Below, piece after piece: positions 20,301-30,926 of a DNA stretch of 64,000 nucleotides. This DNA is from Rhynchopus sp. YZ270_cl-10 (lineage: Eukaryota > Euglenozoa > Diplonemea > Diplonemida > Diplonemidae), in assembly GCA_964035575.1 (NCBI GenBank), contig OZ037834.1, positions 713,598 through 777,597 of the forward strand. Direction: 5' to 3'. The notes under the pieces are model-generated. The model was not told where the DNA came from, ran no database searches, and saw only the letters and a list, made by a program, of their open reading frames with translations. Numbering within the stretch: position 1 is the first letter of the stretch; each line of letters opens with the position of its first letter. A program made the translations under genes and the position numbers.

Positions 20301-22542
20301 AGATGGGTTGATTGCAAACGGGGCTATTAAGGTTCTTTCTATTGGGGTTACCGAGGCTGTGGTATCGTTGGAATCGTTAGGGGCGAACTGTGTGTCGTTA
20401 ATACCTTCTATGGAGGCTGTGGTCATGCTTCGGGTCGATGTGTTGCCGTTATTAGAACGCACCGTACTGTCGATGTGCGCTGTCACAGGGGAGGTGACTT
20501 CACTCGATTCTTTGCAACAGTATTTAAGCTGCGGTGCGTATCGGTTGAAGAGGGGTGAAGTGATGGCTGGGGTGGCAGGGTTGGTAGAGCGCGGGCTTGT
20601 TAGCGCGGAGGGTGGGGTGGTACAGTTTTGCGACGTCTTTGTCCGCGACGTCATCTTCCAAGCGATGCTTCTCCGCGAACGCCAGCAGTACCACACCTGC
20701 ATTGCCTGCACCGAAACGGGGTGTGCCGTTCCATCCCTCTCCCCTGCACACCATGCTATACACCCCCCTGACGGTGCTATCCAAATGGCCCCGGTATACT
20801 CTGCGCAGACCGAATCCTCCGGGCACCATTTATTCTGCGCCGAAATGTTTGCCCAGGCGTTGCCGTACCTGGAAGCTTGTTTTCATCATGCGATTTCGCA
20901 GGGGAACCTCGATGATGCTCAATTCTTTTTAAATCGAGTGGTATCCTGTGTAGAAGAAACCGGAAGGGGTGATATGGGGGATCGGGAGAAGTTGAAATGG
21001 TTGGTCCGAACGGTCGCGATTTTGAATGAACAGGGCCACTTTGATCTAGCATTTGATGGGGTCGGGGATCTCTTGAAATTGCAGGGGGTGTCGCTAAAGC
21101 AAACCGTATGGAGTCGTTGCGCGAATATATTCCGTTGTTGTGGATCATCTTCATCTACGACAACTCTATCCGACGAAGGGCACGAAAACCATGCAGAGCA
21201 GGTCTTACTTCTTGCCTTAGAGAGTTTCTATTGGCAAGGCAATGCAGCTCAGTGCTTTGCGATTCTCAACGTATTGCACGCCCCTTCCGTAGTAAAGACA
21301 TTCTTCAGCATCGTATCTGCCCAGAAAGAGGTGGGGGTAAAGCAAAGGGCGGTGATTGCAGCGGAGGTTGCGAAGTACTCGCTGTTGTATGGGATTTCTG
21401 CGTTGTTTTTGGCGGAAGAGGGGTCTCAGATGGTTCCTACTTCGGTCGCGTCGACGGCGATTGCGTCTGAAGTGACGTTGATACAGAATGTAGGGGTAGT
21501 AGCGAAGGTGCCGAGAGGATCGGTTCTTGAGGTGCCTCAAATTCCGTATGTAACGTTGTCGTTGGGCGGAGGCATTTCGCGGCCTTCGTTGTACCATTTG
21601 CTGCAGTGGGGGGTGGTGTTGCAGAGTGTTGCAGCATGCGAAGTGGACACCGCCTGCGATAGAACCGTGGAGCTTTTCGAATCCTCAGGGAGATTGGGGG
21701 AGAGGAGGGGGCGGTTGTTAGGGCTGCTGGCGTTTACGCAGATTCACCTTTCTTTTGGATTGTGGAGCTCCCCGAGGTATAGTGTAGGCGCGCTTAACAA
21801 AGTGATGATAGGAACACCAAGCAGTCCTGCGACAGGGGAGGAGGTGCATGAAACGGTTTTATCAGCGTTGGAGAGTTATGAAGGGGGTGAAGCGGATGTT
21901 GCGATGCGGATGTATGGGGTAGGGGTGTTGGCGAGGTCGTTAGTGCATCTCAAGGATGCACAGTTAACACAATCCCAAGAGGTCGCTGAGGTGCTGTCGC
22001 AACTGCAGGATCTTGCCTCAGATGAATGTTTGTTCAACACAACGTTGTACACTCCGGTCTTCGCGGCAGGGGTAATGGGGTTGTGTGAGGCAGTTTCTGT
22101 GTTTTTGTATCGGTTGAAAAGCAAAGGAATCGAAGTGGAGATGGTTCTATTCGATACGGTGCTGGCAGTCGCGAAAGAAGTGACAAAGGTGTATTCAATC
22201 TTTCGCGCTCAGTTTTTGTTTTGCAAGGCGTTGGGTGTGTGGCAGAGGGGTGGGGTGAAGAAAGCGGTGGTGGTGTTGTGTGATTGCATGCACGGGGGAG
22301 GTGGTGTCTTGAATGAGGATCCTGAAGGGGGAGCTGTGCACGGTCTGTATGAGCTGCGTGCTGCAGGGCTGTGTGCTTCCTTCGCACGAAACGGTGTTGT
22401 TCTCACTGAACAGCAGGTCACTACAGTGCGCAGAACCCTTGGCGTCCGTACCAAAACACATCTCAACTTCGTCGAACCAGCACGCACAGTGCTAAAACGC
22501 TTGAACATCTATGCGCCTGAATCGAATTCATTGTTGTTATGA
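17347..22542 (+). CDS. Soluble adenylyl cyclase-like protein (two cyclase domains, AAA ATPase, helical repeats)
   Basis: A single open frame of 1731 residues, close in size and order to animal soluble adenylyl cyclase (ADCY10, about 1610). Cyclase homology domain 1 (about 65-230) has FVDISGFS with metal-ligand Asp75 and FSGDALLC with Asp125. Cyclase homology domain 2 (about 315-500) is recognisable from GITRSKSFCGLVGNS and EGVNNASRAM but is more divergent. A Ser-rich linker (about 510-630) leads to an AAA/STAND-type ATPase with P-loop GNPLQGKT (706-713) and Walker B LLVDDAH (Asp820, Asp821). A poly-Gly run encoded by GGA repeats sits at about 910-918. The remaining ~700 residues are helical and TPR-like. 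Members of this family are soluble or peripheral and respond to bicarbonate or ATP. There are no membrane segments. Whether the product is cAMP cannot be settled by eye. Confidence 0.9.
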   Translation: MEVLPPPVVSPQGFSSPLSPLSSLLSTKGVYEDSLAQVLAGRVLSCVPKLLLEQLAEGEPRQGNRESEAVLLFVDISGFSYLAAALQNRSLDGADALSHHLNTYFGALLDIVESEHGDVLDFSGDALLCGWYGNYSTALPHALRCGKALTATSGVPFDIGDTAFTMNVHVGCALGKVTSVIAGGVGTHALGLYHHFVMGPAVEEAGVAANIAQRSEFVVGPSAMEELEKLCLNVDIRACGYGYSVIEGVDKLQCDTPHITELQQSCQRLRSKSLTDAELIQGERYGLSLQEKERRGPDDVLGVLKQRAGCFLCDTSVQCLQLRQTGSLRIVSAVFVKLCYVASSVKKTNQAICIIQKLTSLADGLVNKVIMDDKGVVCLCLFGAPLHAHDNDSDRSIHFAVAVKQQLESFIGGVAIGITRSKSFCGLVGNSWRQEYTVLGEGVNNASRAMMYAYDSDPSFPPIACDAETVKTYGGDTVAFEKWDVMALPKLGDSAKMQLYLCNVQSPQTVQPDPLSRMQSSYDRSDLAGSTLNSSSSLLLAVTDTAQSSSSSSLSSFVRKLAPSRSSNALTSDNGSFGSTAFTRLKSFRRQRASYTVSEEAESKDTTVRSRSASPASGESTVFTTNDVALPTAAVFLGDPSGAGGAKATQPNTKPLVFMKSLREVSVVGCSQAIRRMATWVVVAERAPFLRCDAPLVASNGLFLLGNPLQGKTLLLAKAQEMLGRKSIVSVSFMGSHPGKAFSALRKLTMRLAASFKSMPGNVAIEHLPLLHHIVAVDGIAEPGEELLQMSVPDAAAALCNVLFALLHATYSWPFVLLVDDAHLLDNWSWFFVQSALSRGISVLGCREDSCSGVPTSAPSDLSGSLAVGIRLRFGESLNSSVSHKIEEPALTEKASPFELPLFQEVETGGGGGGGGGQEKLPFPSIVNAINVLSDIEALRIPPLSANEVHDCILQLCGGHTVDPRIVSYTMRVTRGVPGIIRHLVDGLIANGAIKVLSIGVTEAVVSLESLGANCVSLIPSMEAVVMLRVDVLPLLERTVLSMCAVTGEVTSLDSLQQYLSCGAYRLKRGEVMAGVAGLVERGLVSAEGGVVQFCDVFVRDVIFQAMLLRERQQYHTCIACTETGCAVPSLSPAHHAIHPPDGAIQMAPVYSAQTESSGHHLFCAEMFAQALPYLEACFHHAISQGNLDDAQFFLNRVVSCVEETGRGDMGDREKLKWLVRTVAILNEQGHFDLAFDGVGDLLKLQGVSLKQTVWSRCANIFRCCGSSSSTTTLSDEGHENHAEQVLLLALESFYWQGNAAQCFAILNVLHAPSVVKTFFSIVSAQKEVGVKQRAVIAAEVAKYSLLYGISALFLAEEGSQMVPTSVASTAIASEVTLIQNVGVVAKVPRGSVLEVPQIPYVTLSLGGGISRPSLYHLLQWGVVLQSVAACEVDTACDRTVELFESSGRLGERRGRLLGLLAFTQIHLSFGLWSSPRYSVGALNKVMIGTPSSPATGEEVHETVLSALESYEGGEADVAMRMYGVGVLARSLVHLKDAQLTQSQEVAEVLSQLQDLASDECLFNTTLYTPVFAAGVMGLCEAVSVFLYRLKSKGIEVEMVLFDTVLAVAKEVTKVYSIFRAQFLFCKALGVWQRGGVKKAVVVLCDCMHGGGGVLNEDPEGGAVHGLYELRAAGLCASFARNGVVLTEQQVTTVRRTLGVRTKTHLNFVEPARTVLKRLNIYAPESNSLLL

Positions 22543-22789
22543 AAGACGCCTTTTTTGTATTGAGCTCTTAAGGACGTTCTTGCTGTCCAACTGATTGACC
22601 ACGGATGCTGCCAGATCTGGCCAGATCTCCAGATCTGGGCCGCCCAGATCTGGCCAGATCTGGAAAAATTTTTTTTTTTTTTTGAAAAAAAAATTTTCCC
22701 AGACGTCCCAGATCTGGCCAGATCTGGCCAGATCTGGCCAAATCTGGGAGATCTGGGACGTCTGGGAAAATTTTTTTTTCCAGGTACCC

Positions 22790-23782
22790 CAATGACATAA
22801 CGAAGTATCGCTTGAAGTACCGTTCAATATACGTTGCTCGTGTGTGCAAGTTACGAAGTAGGACACACAAGGAGACACGAGTCTGAGACGATAAATCAAT
22901 CAGATAAACGTTACATCATCGGAAAATTGTTGGCACCGCCGCCCTGTCTTCGTATTTATTACGTCGACAGGCCAAACAGCGTTGGGCTCAGAAGAAGCAG
23001 TGCAAAACACTGGGGATCAACATGAGAACCAACTCCCAACAACACAGGCTACCGAAGTAGCAGGTGGGGTGTTGCGGGTGTTTGGGGTGAAAGAAAATCG
23101 ATTTTGGTAAGTTCCAGCAGAAAATTCTTAAGTTTGCACAATTGAGAAGGGTGTTACCACTGCCTAATATTATTCGTACATGTGAACCGGTAAGGTCGAG
23201 AAGGGTGGACACGGCATACAAGTACAAGTACAAGTAAGACGTACCTTCTACAAAGGCTGAATTCGCAATTCTTAAGGGATTGAATTCAGCCCCCACGTGG
23301 TGTTTTTGAGAAAATCATTCCATGGTATACAGCTAATGGTTCCCGAAGAATGATTCGCCCCTCCTCGTTCATGCAAACTTAAGAAAATTCTGAAGTAACT
23401 ACAACCTGGCGTGCGGGTACAGATGCATTGCTTTGTTCTTTCCTCAAAGTCATGTGTGATCTCTCGGGTCTGTACTAAAGTCAGTGTTTAGATAAGCATC
23501 CACTTGACTCGTTCTAACAACCGTTGAAATCTAGAACAAAACAATACACTGCCCCTTCTCACACCAAGCCGCCATGCTTCAAGAGCATGCCCTGGGCAAA
23601 AATTACTCTGACAAAAATTGGTTTTCTGGGGGAACGCAATATTTTCTTGTGCCTAGTCCTCCGCAAGCAGAGGACAGACTTTCCGGATCCCGAAGTCGAA
23701 TTTCTTGCACTAGCTATGCTCCCTGGATTAAATGGCTATAGCAGTGACTGACTAAGAGTTTCATAATAATTAGGGTGGTCTA
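22790..23782 (-). repeat. 980-bp dispersed repeat, copy 2 (reversed)
   Basis: Runs in reverse from CCCCAATGACATAACG to AGTTTCATAATAATTAGGG. The middle (about 23155-23390) is much more diverged from copies 1 and 3 than the ends. Confidence 0.85.
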
Positions 23783-24639
23783 TGGGGTGGGTTAATGGAA
23801 AAGTTGGTATATAAACCCGACTTTTACGATCGCCACCTGGTTTTCAAATAATTGCACCAGCTCTTCCATCGGCACTGCTTCGCTGTCACGATGAAGGGTC
23901 GTCGGTTCGGGTACCTGTTAAGAGAAATTGAATGTAAAAGTAGAGACTACAACAAAAAAACAAACAAACAAACAAGAAGCCGCCCCGTACCCCTTAAACG
24001 TAAAAGTGACATTTTTGTTGACAAAAAAAAAAAAAATAGCTAAAAAATAGCGGACATGTCGAAAAGGGAGAAAACCGGGGGGTTAAAAACATACCTTGCA
24101 CTCGGCCCACTCTCCAGGTACAAAGAACATCACTGCACAACAAACCCACTACTACGATAGAAAATAACTATTTTTTACCAGGTCGTTTTATTGATGAGTG
24201 TTTTCTGAGTGCAACACTTACCGAAAAAATTCTCCAATCGGACAAAAACCTTTCTAAACACCCAAAAAAAAACACCTCAGTCCACATCCGCTGGGGTCGC
24301 GAGATGGAAATATATGGTTTTACAGCTTTTAGGGGGTCTAGCGTGGGTCCCAGATGCATTTTGCAGCGGGTCTGTGTGTGCCTCAACCGCTTCACAGTAC
24401 CCTTTTTTGTAACTGAAAACGACGCATCCTGTACCTAAGTGCACTGAAGCCTTGCTTGCGTCCTCGTGGTTTTGGGCGTTCGCACGCGAGAATCATTATC
24501 GCATTCTCACATGTAATTCTCGCATCACGGAGAGGATTTTAGCGTCACGTGACCACAAAAAAAGTGCACAAAATTAGTTTGGTCAAAAATCACCTTGCAC
24601 TTGTGAAGGAATTGCTAAGGAAATGTGAAATATGCGTGT

Positions 24640-25345
24640 TTTGGTACACAAAAGTGCGTTTTGGGTGGTTCTGAAGGGTCAAAACACCAAAAAAATGCGT
24701 TTTTTTTGCATTTTTGGTCACCCAAGGACCCACTATTTTGGTTGATATTTTTTTTTTCCCTTTGCGAAAAAATACCCAAAAATCACGGCTATAAAAACGC
24801 TAAGGAAAAATCGATATTCATTTTTTTGGGCAGAGAAGTGCGTTTTAGGCGCCCACAGATGGTCAAAACATCAAAATTTTTGTGTTTTTGGCATCTGGAC
24901 ACCCAAGGACCCACTATCAGGGGTGAATTTTTTTTGCCTGAGATTTGCCTTTGCCAAAATCGGAAAAAAAAAATTATGAAGGAAATTGCTAAGAAAAAGT
25001 CGAAATTGTGGGCCCCTGTAGTGCATATGGCGGTACCCCAGATCGTCAAAACACCCGACTCTTGCGTTTTTTTGCACTTTTTGGTGCACAAAAACCCTAC
25101 TCAGGGGTCAAAATTTTCCCGGAAAAAAAATTTTTTTTTTTTGAGATTTTTCAAAAATCGACTTGTCTTTGGTAAAAACCACGAAATTTCGGGTTCGCAA
25201 AACCACGTTTTAGACCCCCACAGATGCTCAAAAGTGCCAAATTTTGCTTTAAATGGCCTCAAATCGTCGAAATTAGCCCTATTTTGGGGCGAAAAAAAAA
25301 ATTCGAGAGTCCCTTTCCCTGGGAGACAATAGCCAGAAATCTGAG
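24640..25345. repeat. Degenerate ~190-bp tandem array
   Basis: Three to four units sharing GTGCGTTTT...GGTCAAAACA...ACCCAAGGACCCACTAT...AAATTGCTAAG. The last part (25195-25345, TTTTAGACCCCCACAGATGC...) recurs at 11310-11443 reversed and at 46262-46375. Confidence 0.65.
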
Positions 25346-25700
25346 AAAAAAAAAAAACTGGCCAGATTTCCAGATCTGGCCAGATCTGGGGGGTTTTTTT
25401 TTTTTTTTGAAAAAAAAATTTTCCCAGATTCCCAGATCTGGCCAGATCTGGCCAGATCTGGAAACAAGATCTCCACATCTGGAAACCGAGCCAGATCTGG
25501 GAAATTGGCCCCCAAATCTGGCCAGATCTGGCAGCATCCGTGATTGACCCTTTTCACCCCTTTTTTTCTCTACCTTATTAATAAGCCAAGGAGGCTTGGT
25601 GTGCAGTATACACGGTGACCACGTGGCCTCGGGTAGCTGAGGCTATTTTATTTTTTTCTAGGTCTCAGCTGTTTGCTGCACGATAAACGAATGTGATCAA

Positions 25701-25760
25701 AAAGGTGACTAAGCACAAGAGAGAGGCTTAGGATCATATTATAAACTTTTTTCTTTTTCT
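25701..25760 (+). repeat. CTAAGC hairpin element, copy 3
   Basis: AGGTGACTAAGCACAAGAGAGAGGCTTAGG variant followed by TTATAAAC and a T/C tract. It shares an upstream CGATAAACGAATGTGATCAA stretch with copy 7. Confidence 0.75.
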
Positions 25761-26524
25761 TTTTCTTTTCCTTGGAGAGAGGAGGTAGTGAGGGCTTTCT
25801 GGCCCTCCCATTGTTATAATAACTATTTTCCTGATTGTGTGATTGAAGGTGGCCTCAAAGCACTGTGAGTCTTACGTTCACCTTTATATTTCTTTGTCTT
25901 TGAGATCTGTACCAGGCTGTTGTGTTTTGTTTGTTGGGTTTTTTTGTTTCCGCGGAGTCTCAGTGCCTGCGTCCCAGAGGCGTTTTGCACTATCAACTTC
26001 ACTTTTGTTTTGACCTGACACAGACCAGGCGCATGGCACCTTAGTGTCGTCTCTGACTCCAGGGGGTGGAGCCGGGTTCCGGAGGTCCGGGGGGACGACT
26101 GCCCTACTTTGTTACAACTGTAACTTCTGTTAGCTGGCATTGAGAGTGACGCCGTGAGTCTTACGTTCACCTTATTTTTTATTGTTATTTTTTCTTTTAG
26201 AAGTAATTAGAGTTGGGGGTGGTGAACCCTGCGGACGAGAAAGTCCGCTCAAGCTCAATCTCCCCAGCTCTTTCAAATTGAGGGGTTCGTGTTGTGCCCA
26301 TGTGGCCCACGCAATCATTCAAAATGTTGCTCTAGTTCTGTGTTTTCAGTGCCCTACGTCGTGCTTATTAACAGCGAGGCGTTTGGCGCCGTTTTTCATT
26401 TTTCCCTTTTTCCCTTTCCCCCTCCAGCTTTCCCCCCCTAGCGTAACACTCTGTGGGTTCGAGAACCCAGGGATGTATTTTTGCGCTATCAACTTTACCT
26501 TCATTTTATTTTTTTGTTGTCTGG
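25760..26524. other. Intergenic DNA with a diffuse internal duplication
   Basis: GTGAGTCTTACGTTCACCTT occurs at 25867 and 26155, and the text around GCACTATCAACTTCACTTT (25987) recurs as GCGCTATCAACTTTACCTTC (26482). No gene seen. Confidence 0.5.
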
Positions 26525-26645
26525 TGTGTTCCGGGGGTATGGGGACTTTCACACACTTTTCATAGAAAAAAATGCCATATTTTTTTTGTGAAGAGTTGTG
26601 AATTGAAATGAAAATTTTGTATTTTTCTGATACCCCCGGAACACA
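26525..26645. mobile_element. 121-bp palindromic element
   Basis: Perfect 16-base inverted ends TGTGTTCCGGGGGTAT around an AT-rich core. Confidence 0.65.
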
Positions 26646-26856
26646 GTGTTTTCTTCAACCCACCTTCTACACCCTCTCCTGGTACGTTTTCATTTTATGA
26701 AAACGGCACAGCCAGAGGTTGTTTGGTTGTGGGTAAAAATCATGGTGGTTTATGGCGTTTGGCTCATCCCAAAAAATAAAATACGCAAGCAGTGCGCAAT
26801 ATGGGGTGGTTCAGGAGCACCAACTTTGTGATTATTTTTTTTTTTTGTGTACTTGG

Positions 26857-27918
26857 CAGGGCTTCCCGCAGGATCTGGGGTTTTGGCCTCCCAGGGGGAC
26901 CAGCCAAAAAAAGGTGGAATTTTTTTTTTTTTTTTAATGATTTTAATTTGTGTGGTGTGTAGCATTAACGCTGACGCTACGTTACGTTACGCGCCTTTAC
27001 GCACTTTAAGTGGTCAAAAAAATTTTTCGACTTCGGCGAAAATGTCCCGGCAAACCGTTAAAACTGCTGCATTAACTCGCATATTGCATATCATCTCACG
27101 TTCCCCACCTTTGCGGAATAAGAAAAAATATGTCAGGTCGGTAGCGTGCAGACGTTTCCTCGTATAGACATCTACAAAAAGAAACGACAGTCATGGCAAA
27201 GGTTCCTGGCGAAGCCACGGTACGCAACATTTCAAAATACTGTGATTAAAATTGCACATTTTACAGCCACACTATGTCATGGGTGGCTTGCAATCTTGCG
27301 CCGCAGGCGCACGGTACGCTACTTTTTTCTTTTGCCATGCTGCATGCTTCCTTTTCCTTCGGCGTTTGACCAATTGAGTCGCGTTCTGGCTGTGACGGGG
27401 TCACTTTGCCCATGAGGCATACTCGTGGTTCTTTGCAACCGTTATTTTCTGCCTCTTCGGAGCCTGAGCCGATAACTGGGACTCCGCCGGTCGCTTTGCA
27501 AATTCCATTATGGAAATCTGTCTTGGTCCGGAGGACTTTTTTGGTGCCATCTTTTCCCCCTGTTACACGACGGTGATGTAACGGGTGTTACAAGTGGAGT
27601 TACAAGTGAGTTACATGTAACTTTTGTTACATGTAACTCACTTGTAACTCACTTGTAACCCACCAGTTACAACCTGATTTTGCCTGTAATTCATGTATCC
27701 CACTTGTAACTCACTTGTAACGGTTTTTCACTTGTAACGTTACATGTAACTTCACTTGTAATGTACTGTACATCACCGTCGTGTAGTTGCCTGTATTTGG
27801 ATGCGCGGGGACGGGAGGGTGGGAAAAATTAAAAAAAATGTGGAAAATTCCTAATAGGCAGCCTCGGAACACTCAAGGGCAGGCTGGTCCCCCCTGGTCC
27901 CCCCTGTGGGAAGCCCTG
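26857..27918. mobile_element. 1.06-kb inverted-repeat element, CAGGGCTTCCC ends
   Basis: CAGGGCTTCCCGCAGG at the left pairs with CCTGTGGGAAGCCCTG at the right, with an inner GGGGGACCAGCC/GGCTGGTCCCCCC pair. CTTGG directly flanks both sides. The CAGGG start resembles hAT elements, but the expected 8-bp duplication is not complete. It contains a TTCCTGGCGAAGCCACGGTA block shared with 42545 and hosts the small element at 27566. Confidence 0.75.
27566..27783. mobile_element. 218-bp TA-flanked palindromic element
   Basis: Ends CACGACGGTGATGTA and its inverse, TA on each side, and an interior built almost entirely of GTTACAAGTGAGTTACATG units in both orientations. It is nested in the 26857-27918 element. 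Confidence 0.75.
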
Positions 27919-27953
27919 CTTGGGGGGGTTTTTTTTGAGCCACATCATTTTAA

Positions 27954-29553
27954 CCCTATACACCCCAAGAGCCACTTTAATGGCTTTCGAAATGGCGCCA
28001 TGCTGTTAGACAGGTTCAACTCATTTTTGTAAAAACATTTTTTTTATGTGGAAAGAATTTGCACCGATCTTTCAAAAGAAGCAAGAGTCGAAAACTTTTA
28101 TGCATCGGATATTACTTTCGGTGCTGGGGGCTGGGGTGCTACTTTCACCAAAAGTGACGTTTTTTCACCCACACCCCCAATCTGTACCTTTCGCGATACC
28201 CAATGCCGCCAAGCCCTTAGTCGGGTTCTACCCATTTTCGTGAACACAATTTTTTATATATTTCGAAAGATTTTTCGCCGATCTTTCAAAAGAAGCAAGA
28301 ATCGAAAACTTTTATGCATCGGATATTACTTTCGATGCGGGGGGGAGGCGGGGTGGGGGTGTGAGCACCCCTGTGACCCCCCCATATTCTAAAATCTGTA
28401 AGACAACGTGCTCTGACATAGGTTCTACCCATTTTCGTAAAAACACTTTTTTTATGTTGAAAGAGTTTGCACCGATCTTTCAAAAGAAGCAAAAATCGAA
28501 AACTTTTGTGCCTCTGATATTACTTTCGATGCTGGGGGGAGTAGTACCACTTTTCACGGCCCTTTGGACGGGCACCCCCTATTCTGGTTCCTCAATGACA
28601 CCCCATGCTCTGTATGAGGTTCTACTCGTTTTCGTTAAAATATTTTTATATATTTCAAAGATTTTGACACGAATCTTTCAAAAGAAACAAGAATCGAAAA
28701 CTTTTACGCATCTGATTGCACTTTGGATCTGTGTACTGCTACCCACCCAAGAGGCACCCCTTCGACCCGAAGGACATGGTTATGACTAGGGGTCATCATG
28801 ATCTGATAATGGTTCTGCTTGTTTTCGTAAAAATCCTTTGGTTTCTAGGGAAACTATTTGACTCAAATCTTTTAAAATAAGCAAAAATCGAAAACCTTTG
28901 TGCATCTGTTTGCCATTTGGATGCTGGGGCGAGTTGCCACCAAAACCACAAAAACACCCCACACACACGACCTATGCAGAGCACACAGTAAGCCGAATTT
29001 TCACTGTTTTTTCGTATTTCGGGGTGCTTTTTTCATGGATTTTCGGGTCACAGGGTCGTTCCGATCCATTCTGGGGGCTTTCGACCTCAGGAGATGCCCA
29101 AATTGTGAAAAATCGCCCATTTTTTACGTTTTTAGACATGTTTCAGTGTAAATCGTTAAGGAAACCAGTTTTAGACATGGCTGCTAACAGAGCTGCACTC
29201 ATATAAGTTGGGTTCTACTAGGACTTTTTGCTTGATTTTTTTTTCTTTGAAAAGATTTTGTGATCAATCTTTCAAATAACGCCATTTTCGGACAACAATA
29301 ATTTACGGGTTTTTCCTCGGCCGGCCGAATCAGGCAAAAACCAAAAAGTGGATTTTATGCTTCCCTCATTTTGGGGATAACATTTTTTTTCGAAAAAAAA
29401 CTTAAAAAAATGGAATTGAAAGCCGTGTTCAAAATCTTTCAATTGCGGCCAGGTACGATCAAAAATTTGCATCTGGGGTCCCCTTACCGGTTGGAGAGCC
29501 CCAAAAACCAAAACTCAAAAGTGGCTTGAAAAAACGGCTTGGGAGGTATAGGG
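27954..29553. mobile_element. piggyBac-like non-autonomous element (TTAA target)
   Basis: CCCTATACACCCCAAGAGCC at the left and its near inverse at the right, directly flanked by TTAA (27950-27953 and 29554-29557). TTAA plus CCC-starting ends is the piggyBac signature. No transposase remains; the 1.6-kb interior is mostly a tandem array. Confidence 0.78.
28011..29290. repeat. ~197-bp tandem array inside the piggyBac-like element
   Basis: Units begin GGTTCTACCCATTTTCGT-like at 28011, 28222, 28419, 28616 and 28809, with two weaker units to about 29209. Each contains GATCTTTCAAAAGAAGCAAG and GAAAACTTTTATGCATC-like text. The period (193-211 bp) is close to a nucleosome repeat. No long open frame is conserved. 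Confidence 0.85.
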
Positions 29554-29603
29554 TTAAATACTTTTTTGTCTTGTATGGTTTAGTGCAGCAGCATGTGCAT
29601 GTG

Positions 29604-29656
29604 GCAAGGTGACTAAGCACGCGAGGCTTAGGTTCATCTCATAACCTTTTCTTAAT
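29604..29656 (+). repeat. CTAAGC hairpin element, copy 4
   Basis: AAGGTGACTAAGCACGCGAGGCTTAGGTTCATCTCATAACC, with a one-base loop variant. The 29690-29800 stretch after it matches the GGCCGCAGGG...CATCCGGATGGCT block at 7270-7370. Confidence 0.72.
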
Positions 29657-30060
29657 GATCCACTTGTCCTGAGAGGACTTTGTATGGTCATTAGGTTTCC
29701 TTTTTGTTTACATCTACTGTTGTAGGCCGCAGGGGGTACGTTGTGCTTTTCATCCGGATGGCTAGTATCGTACAGTGGGTCAGTCGGAGGTGTGCCTGCG
29801 TTCAACAGCTACTAGTTCGTATTTCAGGTCACATTTGTGTGTGTAGCATGTGCGCTAATCATATAAGGACACGGGCGCTTGTGTGAGGCGATGCATGGCG
29901 TGTAGCGCATTCAGCGCCCTCTTTTGAAGTAATTCCTCTCTTTGTTTGTTCTTGTTTTTTTTTTGTTCTTTTTTTTGGTATGGCCTTCGTTTATTTAGGT
30001 TATGTGTGTTGTTGTGTTGTGCAGTCTTGTCGTGTTCACCTTTCAAATTTTATTTTTTTT

Positions 30061-30917
30061 TATTCAATTTGATAAAGTTTCTATGGAAAAAATGGCTGGA
30101 CGAGTAATTTCAGGTTTTACTTTATTTCACGGGCGTGAAATAAAGTATTACACGTATTTTAGCCGTAAAAAGTCTGGCCGTGAAAATAAAGTAACATTAT
30201 TTCACGCTCACGGCCAAAAGTGGGTTTTCCCATACAAATTCAAAAATCCACCCCCTTGCAAAAAATTTTTTTTGACCCTATTTTTGGTGCTCTAAAGTGG
30301 AGTCTGACCCCGATGTCCAGATCTCAAAAATGCACGATGAGTCAAATAAAGCAACAGATTTCATGTTTTGAGTAGTTGTGGTAATGTGGTCTAATTTTTG
30401 CTTAGGGGGCTACTCTTCAGGGGGGTCTACTATTTGACCCCCCAGTAATAGTATTGGTAGAAAACACGGTGCATACAACTTTTGTGTCCTTGTTTCCTCA
30501 CAACAACTATGGGGAGGAAGCCGAAGACGTGGGTGATGAGGAACACGGAGGTCAGCATAAAGGAAGAGGCAGACACTGCAATGGATAACACCCTCGCAAC
30601 AGCTTCATCAACCGCACACGAGAAGGAGTACATGAAGTGTTGCACCTATGTCCGAGTCAAAGAGAACATAAAGAGTGCAGCCTAGCTCCTCTGCACCAAC
30701 ATGTGAGATGTTCACATCGCACATAGTACTTTAAACACCTACATGATACGGGGTCAGGGAGTATTTTTAAAATGGGGGTATTTTTCTGTAGTACCTACCC
30801 CCCACCCACCCTCTGCCTCGCAAACACCACTCACCACGGGTTTATTATGACACACCACGTTTTCTCCTTCACACGTTCATCCATTTTTTCCATCTCAACT
30901 TTATCAAATTTTGAATA
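30061..30917. mobile_element. 0.86-kb inverted-repeat element
   Basis: TATTCAATTTGATAAAG at the left pairs with CTTTATCAAATTTTGAATA at the right, and ATGGAAAAAATGG with CCATTTTTTCCAT further in. The left half holds a perfect hairpin (ACTTTATTTCACG and its inverse, 30119-30146). It abuts the palindrome at 30927. Confidence 0.7.
30509..30685 (+). CDS. Small unknown open frame within the 30-kb element
   Basis: 58 residues starting MGRKPKTWVMRN, acidic in the middle, two adjacent Cys. The local base composition is more gene-like than its surroundings. I do not recognise it. It may be an exon of an element-encoded protein or chance. Confidence 0.2.
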   Translation: MGRKPKTWVMRNTEVSIKEEADTAMDNTLATASSTAHEKEYMKCCTYVRVKENIKSAA

Positions 30918-30926
30918 AAATTACGT

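Larger units (their letters stand above)
22601..25541. mobile_element. 2.9-kb inverted-repeat element with perfect target duplication
   Basis: Ends ACGGATGCTGCCAGATCTGG and its inverse, followed on both sides by long tracts of CCAGATCTGG units (22611-22790 and 25365-25540). It is flanked by GATTGACC at 22593-22600 and 25542-25549, a perfect 8-bp duplication. If the outermost C and G are counted into CACGG ends, the duplication is the 6-bp ATTGAC. No transposase is seen. The interior holds a reversed 980-bp repeat copy and a degenerate tandem array. Confidence 0.88.

Noticed and set aside
24625-25332. 235-codon frame starting MKYACFGTQKC
   Set aside because: It is the translation of a degenerate tandem array inside a transposable element; units translate alike but no protein family is recognisable.
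28011-29290. CRISPR-like array
   Set aside because: Units are about 197 bp, degenerate along their whole length, without unique spacers, and the genome is eukaryotic.
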